A DNA stretch of 10,174 nucleotides. It comes from DASQVO01 sp035640715 (lineage in GTDB: Bacteria > Actinomycetota > Actinomycetes > Streptosporangiales > Streptosporangiaceae). The position numbers and the translations under genes were made by a program. The notes beneath the pieces were generated by a model. The model saw only the letters and a list, made by a program, of their open reading frames with translations. It had not been told where the DNA came from and made no database searches. Location: positions 1-10,174 of the forward strand of contig DASQVO010000360.1 in NCBI GenBank assembly GCA_035640715.1. Direction: 5' to 3'. Positions 1 through 6,710 of the stretch are shown piece after piece (position 1 is the stretch's first letter; each line of letters opens with the position of its first letter).

Positions 1-2527
1 GATGATCATCGAGGCGGCAAACAACGGCTGCGTCCGCGAGGTGCTCATCATCGCCGCCGCGCTGTCCATCCAGGACCCCCGGGAGCGGCCGGCCGAGTCC
101 CGCGAGGCCGCGGACGCCATGCATGCGCGCTTCGCGGAGCCGGGGTCGGACTTCCTGGCCTTCCTCCGGCTCTGGGACTACCTGCGGGAGCGGCAGCGCG
201 AGCTGTCCTCATCAGCGTTCCGCCGTATGTGCCGCCGCGAGTACCTACATTACCTGCGGGTCCGTGAATGGCAGGACCTCTACGGCCAGCTCCGCGAGGC
301 CGCGGCGGGCCTCGGCATCACCATCGGGGCCGGCCACAGCGCCAGCAGTCACGCGGCCGCCCACTACGGGGCCGCTGACCATGGGGCCGCTGGCCACGGG
401 GCCGCTGGCCACGGGACCACTGGCCACGGGGCTGGCGGCCCGGACGGGGCAGAGCGGCCCCCGATCCCGGCTGAGCTGGCGCAGCGAATTCACGTGTCAC
501 TGCTGGCCGGCCTGCTGTCCCACATCGGGATGAGAGACGCCGAGCAGAAGGCGCGGGGTAAGCGCCGTCCCCTGACCGAATTCGCCGGGGCGCGCGGCGC
601 ACGGTTCGCGATCTTCCCGGATTCGTCGCTGGCCCGTAAGCCGCCGCAATGGGTGGTCGTCACCGAACTCGTCGAGACGTCACGTTTGTGGGGCCGGACC
701 GCGGCACGCATCGAGCCCGAGTGGGCGGAACCGCTCGCGGCGCATCTCGCGCGCCGTTCCTACAGCGAGCCGCACTGGGATTCCCGGCGCGGCGCGGCGA
801 TGGCGCTGGAAAAGGTCACCCTGTACGGGCTGCCGATCGTCAGCGCGCGGAAGGTCAGCTACGCGCGGGCCGACCCGGCCGCCGCGCGCGAGCTGTTCAT
901 CCGGCATGCCCTGGTGGAGGGCGACTGGCAGACCCGGCACCGGTTCTTCCATCACAACCAGAGCCTGCTCGCCGACGCCGAGGAACTCGAGCGCAGGGCG
1001 CGGCGGCGCGGCATCGTGGTCGATGATGAGACGCTGTACACGTTCTACGACCAGCGGATCCCTGCGCACGTCACCTCGGCACGCCACTTCGACACCTGGT
1101 GGAAGAAGACGCGCGCCGTAACGCCGGACCTGCTCACGTTCACTCCCGGTGAGCTGGCCGACCCGGCGGCGGCCGAGGTCCGGCCGGCCGACTACCCGGA
1201 CGAGTGGGCTGGGTTCCCGCTGTCGTACGAATTCGCGCCGGGCGACCCGCGCGACGGGGTGACCGTGGACATCCCGCTGGCGACGCTGAACCAGGTGCGG
1301 GGCGAGACGTTTCGCTGGCAAGTGCCGGGGCTCCGCGAGGAGCTGGTGACCGAGCTGATCAGGTCGCTGCCCAAGCAGCTCCGGGTGAACTTCGTGCCCG
1401 CGCCGGACGTGGCCCGTCAGGTGCTGGCCAGGCTCGGCCCGGCGGACGGCGACCTGCTTGGCGCCCTCGGAGCCGAGCTCACCCGGCTGCGCGGGGTGCC
1501 GGTACCGCGCGACGCGTTCGACCTGGCGAAGCTGCCCGCTCACCTGAAGGTCACGTTCCGGGTCACGGAAGGCGACCGCGTGCTGGCCGAGGGCAAGGAC
1601 CTGGACGCGCTCCGCCGGGAGCTGCGACCGCAGATGCAGGCGACGCTGGCCGAGGCCGCGCGCGGCCTCACCCGCACAGGTCTGCGCTCCTGGGACGTCG
1701 GCTCGCTGCCCCGGGTGTTCACCGTCGGCCAGGTCCGCGCCTACCCTGCGCTCGCGGACGCGGGCGACGCCGTGGACGTGCGGCTGTTCGGCACCGAGGC
1801 GGAGGCGGCCGAGAGCATGCGGCTCGGCACCCGCAGGCTGCTCCTGCTGCAGGTTCCCTCAGGCGCCAGGTCCATCGCCGCCCGCCTGTCCGTCCAGGAG
1901 AAGCTGGCACTGAGCCGCGGCCCGTACCCGGGCGCCGTCGCCCTGCTCGACGACTGCGCCGCGGCCGCGGCCGATCAGGTGATCGTCCGCGCGGGCGGCC
2001 CGGCCTGGGACGCGGAGGGTTTCGCCCGGCTCGTCGAGGCCACACGCCGCGACCTGGCTCCCGCGACTGCCGCGGTGATCTCGGACGCCGCGCGGGTGCT
2101 GACCGAGGCCCATGAGGTGGAGGCGGCGCTGGACCGTGCCGGGGCACGCGCGGGCGAGCCGGCGTTCGCCGACATCCGCACGCAGTTCTCCGCGCTCGTC
2201 TACCCCGGCTTCATCAGCGCCACCGGGGCGGCACGCCTGTGTGACCTGGTCCGCTACCTTCGGGCCATCAGGCAGCGGATGGACAAGGTAGCGGCCGATC
2301 CTGTCCGCGACGCGGAGCGGATGGCCACGGTGCACCGGGTGGCCGACGCCTACCGGGACGCGGTCCAGGCGCTGCCGCCGTCACGCCGGGCCGGCCAGGA
2401 CGTGCGGGACGTCCGCTGGATGATCGAGGAACTGCGGGTCAGCCTGTTCGCGCAGACACTGGGGACGCCCATCCCGGTGTCGGAGAAGCGGATCCTCGCG
2501 GCGCTGGACCGCCTTACCGACCGCTGA
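1..2527 (+). CDS. hrpA: ATP-dependent RNA helicase HrpA, C-terminal part (5' end outside window)
   Basis: DEAH-box RNA helicase of the HrpA family, involved in RNA/ribosome-linked processing in the cytoplasm. The frame is open at the left edge, and the first visible residues (MIIEAANNGCVREVLI, then ALSIQDPRERP) align from memory with E. coli HrpA downstream of its helicase motifs. The RecA-like ATPase core, roughly the first third, is therefore outside the window. The 841 visible residues contain the helicase-associated region (about 1-110, with RRMCRREYLHYLRVREWQDLY), an OB-fold region (about 190-245, with ETSRLWGRTAARIEPEW) and the long DUF3418 C-terminal domain (about 250-838). That domain includes RHALVEGDWQTRH, ARHFDTWWKK, LKVTFRV and the terminal RWMIEELRVSLFAQTLGTP. 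The C-terminus looks intact, since E. coli HrpA ends in an equivalent place. A repeat insert lies at residues about 112-155. The gene converges on the small membrane protein gene to its right. Family assignment is very secure; partiality comes only from the window edge. Confidence 0.96.
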   Translation, partial: MIIEAANNGCVREVLIIAAALSIQDPRERPAESREAADAMHARFAEPGSDFLAFLRLWDYLRERQRELSSSAFRRMCRREYLHYLRVREWQDLYGQLREAAAGLGITIGAGHSASSHAAAHYGAADHGAAGHGAAGHGTTGHGAGGPDGAERPPIPAELAQRIHVSLLAGLLSHIGMRDAEQKARGKRRPLTEFAGARGARFAIFPDSSLARKPPQWVVVTELVETSRLWGRTAARIEPEWAEPLAAHLARRSYSEPHWDSRRGAAMALEKVTLYGLPIVSARKVSYARADPAAARELFIRHALVEGDWQTRHRFFHHNQSLLADAEELERRARRRGIVVDDETLYTFYDQRIPAHVTSARHFDTWWKKTRAVTPDLLTFTPGELADPAAAEVRPADYPDEWAGFPLSYEFAPGDPRDGVTVDIPLATLNQVRGETFRWQVPGLREELVTELIRSLPKQLRVNFVPAPDVARQVLARLGPADGDLLGALGAELTRLRGVPVPRDAFDLAKLPAHLKVTFRVTEGDRVLAEGKDLDALRRELRPQMQATLAEAARGLTRTGLRSWDVGSLPRVFTVGQVRAYPALADAGDAVDVRLFGTEAEAAESMRLGTRRLLLLQVPSGARSIAARLSVQEKLALSRGPYPGAVALLDDCAAAAADQVIVRAGGPAWDAEGFARLVEATRRDLAPATAAVISDAARVLTEAHEVEAALDRAGARAGEPAFADIRTQFSALVYPGFISATGAARLCDLVRYLRAIRQRMDKVAADPVRDAERMATVHRVADAYRDAVQALPPSRRAGQDVRDVRWMIEELRVSLFAQTLGTPIPVSEKRILAALDRLTDR
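368..427 (+). repeat. Four tandem 15-bp units inside hrpA
   Basis: Four consecutive 15-base units occupy 368-382, 383-397, 398-412 and 413-427. The second and third are identical (GGGGCCGCTGGCCAC); the first and fourth differ at two positions each. Each unit encodes a Gly-Ala-Ala-x-His-type pentapeptide in the reading frame, giving a His/Gly/Ala-rich linker. In E. coli HrpA the equivalent place, between ...LRQVVKELGI and IHIALLTGLLSHIGM, holds only about a dozen residues, so this is an in-frame expansion in a surface linker. Slipped-strand expansion is the likely origin (inference). Confidence 0.9.
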
Positions 2528-2545
2528 CGCCGCGGGTGTGATCCG

Positions 2546-2568
2546 CCGCGCGCCGGTCAGCGGCGCGG
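2546..2568. terminator. Possible hairpin between convergent genes
   Basis: CCGCGC (2546-2551) pairs with GCGCGG (2563-2568) around an 11-base loop. It lies 19 bases after the hrpA stop and overlaps the stop codon of the minus-strand gene (2557-2559). There is no T-tract on either side. It could act as a weak bidirectional terminator, but in GC-rich DNA a six-pair stem may be chance. Confidence 0.3.
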
Positions 2569-3006
2569 GACGCCGCGCGAGCGAAGGAGCAGCACCGCCG
2601 ACCAGGCGAAGAGCGTGCCCGATATCACCTCATTCATGAACCGGCCGGGCGCCTCGTCCTGGATCCGGCGATGAAAGTCGTCGACCGCCGCAGGCCAGGG
2701 CGAGAAACCGAACCATATCCGGCTGGGCTTGTCGATGTCGGGCAGGGCAGCGCCGACCATGCCGGCGGCCACGGCTGCACGGCGGTCGCGTGGCGCGGCA
2801 GCCGTGAAGGCCGCCATCGCGGCCAGCCCGATCAGCCCGTCTGGCACGGCCGTCCGGAGGAAGTGGCGCCGGTCGCGCCACTTCCCCCAGTGTGGGACGG
2901 CGTCGAGCACGAAGTGCGAGCCCACACCGAGGAGGAAGGCGGGCACCGGGCGGCGCGCAGCCGCGCCGATGAGCGCTCCGGACAGCACATGGTTCGTCAC
3001 CAGCAT
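2557..3006 (-). CDS. Small membrane protein, YdjM/DUF457-like putative metal-dependent hydrolase
   Basis: Predicted 149-residue inner-membrane protein. The start ATG at 3006 was chosen because GAGAGG lies six bases upstream; a longer frame reaching 3093 would add 29 residues and run into the end of serS. The N-terminal half has two hydrophobic stretches (about 7-17 and 21-37) with a polar signature: H6, then SHFVLDAVPHWG with S30, H31, D35, P38 and H39. This resembles the 'membrane-bound metal-dependent hydrolase' DUF457 family to which E. coli YdjM belongs. A third hydrophobic segment (about 57-71) precedes PDIDKP (D90, D92), which could add metal ligands, and a last one lies at about 126-142. 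The enzymatic activity of this family is not established, so substrate and reaction are unknown. The gene follows serS by 83 bases on the same strand with no obvious terminator between them, so it may share its transcript. Family call is moderate; coding status is good. Confidence 0.75.
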   Translation of the reverse strand: MLVTNHVLSGALIGAAARRPVPAFLLGVGSHFVLDAVPHWGKWRDRRHFLRTAVPDGLIGLAAMAAFTAAAPRDRRAAVAAGMVGAALPDIDKPSRIWFGFSPWPAAVDDFHRRIQDEAPGRFMNEVISGTLFAWSAVLLLRSRGVPRR

Positions 3007-3089
3007 TGTCAGCCTCTCGTTCCGCCTCAGTCCCACGCTATGTGAGCCGGGGCAGCGCACCGGCCACCTCCGCGTGCTGGCCAGTGACG

Positions 3090-4373
3090 TCAACCCTTCG
3101 GGCGGATGACGTCTGTGCCCAGCCAGGGCCGCAGCGGCTCCGGCACCACGACAGACCCATCGGGCTGCTGGTATTGCTCCACGATCGCCGGCAGTAGCCG
3201 GCTCGTCGCCAATCCGGAGGCGTTGAGGGTATGCACATAGGCGGTGGGCATTCCACGTCCCGGCCGGTAACGGATGTTCGCCCGCCGTGCCTGGTAATCA
3301 CCGGCCCATGAGGCTGAGGACACCTCTTTGTATATGCCGATGCTCGGTATCCATACCTCGATGTCGTAGGTGAGCTTCATAGCGGCGCTCGCGTCGCGTG
3401 CAGCAAGCAGCGATGTCCGGTAGTGCAGGCCTAGTTTTTCCACCAGCATCTCGCTGCGGCGGACCAGTTCGTTGAGCGCATCGTCTGCCTGCTCGGGGGC
3501 GACGAATTGGAACATCTCCACCTTGTTGAACTGGTGGCCTCTGATCGTCCCCCGCTCCTCGCTGCGATAGCTGCCCGCTTCACGGCGGTAACACGGCGTG
3601 TACCCGAACATCTTGATCGGCAGCGACTCGCCAGGGAGGATCTCGTCACGATAGACGTTCACCAGCGCGGTCTCCGCGGTGGGCAGCAGGAACGACGACC
3701 GCTCGCCTTCACCGGAGGCGATATGGAACACATCATCGTAGAATTTCGGGAATTGCCCTGCGGCATAACCGGATTCCCCGGTCAGCAGATGCGGAGGCAG
3801 CATGAACTGGTAACCGGCGGCATAATGCTCACGGTTGAAAAAGTCGAGCAGCGCCCACTCCAGGGCGGCGCCCTGGCCGGTGTACAGCCAATAACCGTTG
3901 CCTGCGAGCTTTACCCCGCGAGCGTAGTCGATCAGCCCAAGACGTGTGCACAGCTCGACATGGTCGAGTGCGGCGTCGCCCAGCGGAGGTGGTTCTCCCC
4001 AGGTGCGTTTCACCTGGTTCGCTTCCTTCCCCCCCGCAGGCGAGCGATCATCGGGGAGGTTCGGAAGCTCCATCAACAGGCCGTGCAGGTGCTTCTCGAC
4101 GTCCGCGAGCCCAGCCTGCATGCGGCCGATTTCGTCGCCCAGGGCGGCTGCCCGCTGCTGAGCCTCGGCAGTGTCCGCACCTGAGGCGCGGAGCTTGCCG
4201 ATTTCCTTGGCCTGCCGATTGCGCTCCGCCCGCGCAGCCTCCACCTCGCGCAGCAGTTTCCGCCGCTGCGCGTCAGCCTCCAGCACAGGCTCCAGATCCA
4301 CCCGGTCCATGCGCTTGAGCAGGGTCTGCCGCACGAACTCCGGGTCTGACCTAATCAGCTCAATATCCAGCAT
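3090..4373 (-). CDS. serS: Seryl-tRNA synthetase (divergent, relatively low-GC copy)
   Basis: Class II aminoacyl-tRNA synthetase charging tRNA-Ser with serine, 427 residues, the usual length. An N-terminal coiled-coil arm (about 30-105, rich in R/E/A/Q) would hold the tRNA long variable arm. The catalytic domain has PTAET (231-235, the serine-sensing TAE loop), motif 2 (about 260-290: CYRREAGS...RGTIRGHQFNKVEMF) and motif 3 (about 382-400: TLNASGLATSR with R392). QARRANIRYR follows at 361-370. Several normally invariant stretches are altered: SSASW replaces the usual SSCSN (352-356), NASG replaces NGSG, and the segment before TYDIEVW is unusual. The start ATG at 4373 has AAGG six bases upstream. 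Base composition is clearly lower than the neighbours: a hand count of 3301-3360 and 3421-3480 gives 34 and 35 G+C of 60, against 48 of 60 at 1921-1980 in hrpA. Codons such as ATT, AAA and TCA appear early. Inference: possible acquired or secondary synthetase. It could equally be the only serS of this genome. Confidence 0.95.
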   Translation of the reverse strand: MLDIELIRSDPEFVRQTLLKRMDRVDLEPVLEADAQRRKLLREVEAARAERNRQAKEIGKLRASGADTAEAQQRAAALGDEIGRMQAGLADVEKHLHGLLMELPNLPDDRSPAGGKEANQVKRTWGEPPPLGDAALDHVELCTRLGLIDYARGVKLAGNGYWLYTGQGAALEWALLDFFNREHYAAGYQFMLPPHLLTGESGYAAGQFPKFYDDVFHIASGEGERSSFLLPTAETALVNVYRDEILPGESLPIKMFGYTPCYRREAGSYRSEERGTIRGHQFNKVEMFQFVAPEQADDALNELVRRSEMLVEKLGLHYRTSLLAARDASAAMKLTYDIEVWIPSIGIYKEVSSASWAGDYQARRANIRYRPGRGMPTAYVHTLNASGLATSRLLPAIVEQYQQPDGSVVVPEPLRPWLGTDVIRPKG

Positions 4374-4427
4374 ATGCAGCCTTAAAATTTCCTACACCCT
4401 ATTGCTTCAGGCATTCCGCGCGGCACT

Positions 4428-4441
4428 GGCACTGGAGTGCC
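4428..4441. promoter_or_regulatory. Perfect palindrome upstream of serS, possible operator
   Basis: GGCACT-GG-AGTGCC forms a perfect 6+6 inverted repeat with a two-base centre. It is preceded directly by another GGCACT (4422-4427), giving a half-site arrangement. It lies 54 bases upstream of the serS start, within plausible promoter or 5'-leader distance. It could be a dimeric-repressor site or a small RNA hairpin; no regulator can be named. Confidence 0.4.
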
Positions 4442-4605
4442 AGATTCGCGGGACGGCACGCACCTGGCCAGTGCGGCATCACGCCCACCTCGGCGCGGAA
4501 GTCCACGGTTCCGGGATGATCCGCGCATACGTTGCGGTGAGCGGACATCCCTTGGACCTGACCAGTCTAGGGCCATCAGCATCCGCTGGCTGCGCATGGC
4601 AGGCG

Positions 4606-4641
4606 CACCGCCATCCCGGAGATCACCGCCATCCCGGAGAT
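4606..4641. repeat. Two tandem 18-bp copies in the intergenic region
   Basis: CACCGCCATCCCGGAGAT occurs at 4606-4623 and identically at 4624-4641, followed by a partial near-copy (CATCGCC, 4642-4648). It is about 70 bases upstream of the start at 4709. It may be a simple slippage duplication or a pair of protein-binding sites. Confidence 0.85.
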
Positions 4642-4695
4642 CATCGCCTCCGCACGGGAAGCCACGGCGGGTGCGCGGCTTGCCCGCCATCGTCG

Positions 4696-4701
4696 TACGC
4701 T
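4696..4701 (+). promoter_or_regulatory. Candidate -10 box for a leaderless transcript
   Basis: TACGCT fits the actinobacterial TANNNT -10 consensus and ends seven bases before the GTG at 4709. No Shine-Dalgarno-like purine run lies in front of that GTG. This combination is the usual picture of leaderless genes, where transcription starts at the first base of the start codon. No good -35 box is seen at 17-19 bases upstream. Confidence 0.45.
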
Positions 4702-4708
4702 GCCATTC

Positions 4709-5980
4709 GTGGAACTCGAAGCTGGCCACCTCGCGGAGCTCGCGGGGCGCCCGATCAGCGCGCTCACCCGGCGTGACGTTGCCCTAGGCCTGCTCGGCGT
4801 CGAGCCTGACGATGCCCTGGGCTCCCTGCCGGGCCTGCGGAGAGCGCTGCTTGCCGCGGGCAACCCGCTGTCCGCGGCTTTCTGGGATTCCGCGGAGACA
4901 ATCCTCGGCGCCATAAGGGATGGCGTGGCCAGAGTCGGTGATGTGCGGGAGTGGCTGGAAGCAACCGGGACGGAGCCGAGCGGCATGGTCGGGCTGCACG
5001 TCTGGGATGAGCCGCCGGAGCGGAGCCCCCTGCAGGCTGAGATGCATGCCCTGCTGGTCCGTCACCTCGAAACCCAGCTCGCCGCAGGTGAGATAGACCC
5101 CGACCGGCTCGTGACCGGTGACGCCGCGGCGCGGCGCGCATACGTCGGCATTCAGGAACGGTGGATGATGTCGCCGCTGGCCGACGGGCGGGTTCCCATG
5201 GAGGCCCTGCTCGATGAGAAGGATGCGGAGTTCCTCGCCGAGTGGGCAGCCGCGGACGCCGACGCGCTGGGCGCCTTGCAGGCCGCGCTGGACGAGGTCG
5301 GCGACCGGCCACTGCCGGCTGGCGAGCTCAGCGAGGCGTGCCGGTCTGTGCGCGCCGCCATCGCCGGGCGCGGCCTGACTGGCCGGCTGCTGGCCGCTTG
5401 CGGCGGCGTGGACGAACGCGGGCTGCCGGACGATGACGCGGAGCTCTGGCTGACGCTCGCCGCGGGCGTCGTGTCCCCGGCGGGTGAGGCGCTCGACCTG
5501 CCGGCGGGGGATTCCGGCCTGCCGCCCGGGGACGGAGAGCCGGACGCGGACGAGTCGGCCGGGCCTTCCGGGGCCGGGGAGGACTCGCTCGACGAGGACG
5601 GGCTGGACGAGGACGGGCTGGACGAGGTCTCCCGGGCGATGGCCGCCCTGTGCGCGCTGGAGCACGTCGACTGGCTGGCGGTGGTTTCCGCGCTCGTCAG
5701 GGGCGGCCCCGGCACGCCCGCGTCCGCCGTGGACATGGCCCGGTACGTGCGGGAGTACTGCGGCGAGGCAGGGCAGGACGCCGGGGTGCCGGACGACGCC
5801 GGCGACGGTAGCGGCTTCGGCGAGGAGGACTTCGACGAGGAGACCATCGCCGAGCTGTTCTCCTACGTGGCAACCCTATGGAGGACGCTCGGCGCCACAG
5901 ACGAGGCGGAGCGGCTGACACCGCTCGGCTGGTGGGGACTGCCGGAGGCGCTGCGGAAGGTCTGGACTGCCGCGGGCTGA
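4709..5980 (+). CDS. Acidic protein of unknown function, 423 residues
   Basis: Not recognised. The frame is open upstream to a TAG at 4568-4570, but GTG at 4709 is its first usual start codon; the lack of a ribosome site and a TACGCT box seven bases before suggest leaderless expression. The N-terminal part (about 1-250) is Ala/Leu/Asp/Glu-rich and probably helical, with PERSPLQAEMHALLVRHLETQL at about 109-130 and YVGIQERWMMSPLADGRVPMEALL at about 145-168. A low-complexity, very acidic linker (about 255-307, Gly/Asp/Glu/Pro) contains a duplicated DEDGL element. A second predicted helical section (about 308-423) ends in LTPLGWWGLPEALRKVW, reminiscent of a winged-helix wing and helix (inference). 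No signal peptide or membrane segment is apparent. The downstream acetyltransferase starts 35 bases after the stop on the same strand, suggesting an operon. GC-rich third positions support coding. Confidence 0.85.
   Translation: MELEAGHLAELAGRPISALTRRDVALGLLGVEPDDALGSLPGLRRALLAAGNPLSAAFWDSAETILGAIRDGVARVGDVREWLEATGTEPSGMVGLHVWDEPPERSPLQAEMHALLVRHLETQLAAGEIDPDRLVTGDAAARRAYVGIQERWMMSPLADGRVPMEALLDEKDAEFLAEWAAADADALGALQAALDEVGDRPLPAGELSEACRSVRAAIAGRGLTGRLLAACGGVDERGLPDDDAELWLTLAAGVVSPAGEALDLPAGDSGLPPGDGEPDADESAGPSGAGEDSLDEDGLDEDGLDEVSRAMAALCALEHVDWLAVVSALVRGGPGTPASAVDMARYVREYCGEAGQDAGVPDDAGDGSGFGEEDFDEETIAELFSYVATLWRTLGATDEAERLTPLGWWGLPEALRKVWTAAG
5591..5627 (+). repeat. 15-bp tandem repeat encoding an acidic linker
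   Basis: GACGAGGACGGGCTG occurs at 5591-5605 and identically at 5606-5620, then GACGAGG begins a third, incomplete copy. In frame it encodes Asp-Glu-Asp-Gly-Leu twice. The unit length keeps the frame, so copy-number change would only lengthen the acidic linker of the host protein. Confidence 0.9.
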
Positions 5981-6015
5981 CCGTGCGGGCGCCGGCATCG
6001 TGGGAGGATGGAGCC

Positions 6016-6510
6016 ATGATCGTACGCGACACGACGCCGGCGGAACTGCCCGCGGCCGGGGCGCTCCGGGTAGCCGCCTACCTGGCCGGGGGTTTCCTGT
6101 ACAAGGACGATCCCTACGTGGAGACGCTGCGCGGCCTCGGCTCTGGCGGGAATGGCGTGGTACTGGTGGCTGAGGACGCGGGTCGGCTGCTGGGCACGGT
6201 CATGCTGGCGGAACTGGATGCCTCCAGCGAACTGGCCCGTCACCCCGGCGAGGCCGACATCAGGGCTCTCGCGGTGGCGCCGGACGCGCAGGGCAGAGGC
6301 GTCGGCCGACTGCTGCTACGGTCTATGATCGACCGTGCGGCCGAGCGGGGCGTGCGGCGGCTGCTGCTGTCCACGCTGCCGGCCATGCGGGCTGCGCACC
6401 ACCTGTACGAGTCCGAAGGGTTCAGCCGCGTGCCGGGACTGGACTGGGAGCCGGCCCCTGGCGTGCGGCTGCTCGGCTACGAGCGGCGGCTCGGGCCGGG
6501 CGACGGCTGA
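6016..6510 (+). CDS. GNAT-family N-acetyltransferase
   Basis: Predicted acetyl-CoA-dependent N-acyltransferase of 164 residues, a normal single-domain GNAT length. The acetyl-CoA-binding motif A is clear: DIRALAVAPDAQGRGVGRLLL at about 81-101, with the pyrophosphate loop Q92-G-R-G-V-G97. Motif B follows at about 128-136 (HHLYESEGF), with Y131 in the position often used as general acid. The N-terminal half has the expected first strand and a G60-T-V-M-L strand (VAEDAGRLLGTVML). The start ATG at 6016 was chosen because GGGAGG sits eight bases upstream; an upstream in-frame ATG at 5878 would lie inside the preceding gene. The substrate cannot be told. Spacing of 35 bases suggests co-transcription with the acidic protein. 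Its last 34 bases overlap the 3' end of the opposite-strand membrane protein gene. Confidence 0.92.
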   Translation: MIVRDTTPAELPAAGALRVAAYLAGGFLYKDDPYVETLRGLGSGGNGVVLVAEDAGRLLGTVMLAELDASSELARHPGEADIRALAVAPDAQGRGVGRLLLRSMIDRAAERGVRRLLLSTLPAMRAAHHLYESEGFSRVPGLDWEPAPGVRLLGYERRLGPGDG

Positions 6511-6710
6511 CCGGCTTTCCTGCCCACCTGGCCGCTGGCGTCCGTCTCCGCGGGAGGCGGCGGAAGCTTCTTGAACTGCCGGTTCATCGATTTCAGCAGG
6601 AAGAACAGGGCAAGGCCCATCCCCGCGACGACGAGGAAGCCGAGCACGCCGGGCGTGACGTCGTTGGCCGGCGCCGTGGCTTTGGCCAGGACCGCGGCGG
6701 CGATGACCAT
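6477..6710 (-). CDS. Small membrane protein coupled to mca
   Basis: Predicted 77-residue protein with a hydrophobic N-terminal stretch (about 1-10) and one clear transmembrane helix (about 22-40, from VTPGVLGFLVV to LFFLLKSMNRQFKKL). A basic juxtamembrane patch and a Pro/Ser-rich polar tail follow. The VTPG...GF...KSMNRQ pattern is what I recall of short uncharacterised proteins located next to mca in actinomycetes; no function is known. The mca stop and the ATG used here share the sequence TGATG (stop 6712-6710, start 6710-6708), the usual signature of translational coupling. Two in-frame GTG codons at 6719 and 6713 are alternative starts, and the purine run GGGAGAAGG (6730-6722) would serve either of them. 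The 3' end overlaps the GNAT gene tail-to-tail. Confidence 0.75.
   Translation of the reverse strand: MVIAAAVLAKATAPANDVTPGVLGFLVVAGMGLALFFLLKSMNRQFKKLPPPPAETDASGQVGRKAGQPSPGPSRRS

Larger units (their letters stand above)
4374..4708. other. Divergent intergenic region between serS and the acidic-protein gene
   Basis: This 335-base gap separates serS (leftward) from the gene starting at 4709 (rightward). It contains an AT-richer patch next to serS (4381-4409) with the serS ribosome site, a perfect palindrome at 4428-4441, a duplicated 18-base unit at 4606-4641 and a TANNNT box just before the 4709 start. Short frames cross it on both strands, but they translate to Arg/Pro/Gly-rich sequence without recognisable features, so I do not call a gene here. 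The T-box signature expected of some synthetase leaders (AGGGTGGNACCGCG) was looked for upstream of serS and not found. Confidence 0.7.

Noticed and set aside
361..440. CRISPR-like repeats
   Set aside because: The units are contiguous, 15 bp long and in frame within hrpA, with no spacers.
680..1543. Long antisense open frame (287 codons) opposite hrpA
   Set aside because: The sense strand encodes well-conserved HrpA sequence throughout. The antisense product is Arg/Pro/Val-rich without motifs, typical of the mirror frame of GC-rich genes.
4374..4560. Possible T-box leader for the synthetase gene
   Set aside because: The minus strand has stretches such as GGTGGGCGTGATGCCGC, but not the conserved AGGGTGGNACCGCG box, and no terminator/antiterminator pair or T-tract is visible.
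4382..4729. A 115-residue open frame on the minus strand just upstream of serS
   Set aside because: Its product is Arg/Gly/Pro-rich without any motif, it would start inside the opposite-strand acidic-protein gene, and it crosses the intergenic repeats. It looks like an accidental open frame in GC-rich DNA.
4784..5665. Long antisense open frame (293 codons) opposite the acidic-protein gene
   Set aside because: The sense frame has coherent helical composition, a repeat that preserves its frame and a downstream operon partner. The antisense frame shows only mirror-composition residues. This rejection is a little less certain because the sense protein itself is unrecognised.
5878..6015. 46-residue N-terminal extension of the GNAT protein
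   Set aside because: It would lie mostly inside the preceding coding region, while ATG 6016 has a clear GGGAGG ribosome site and gives a normal GNAT start.
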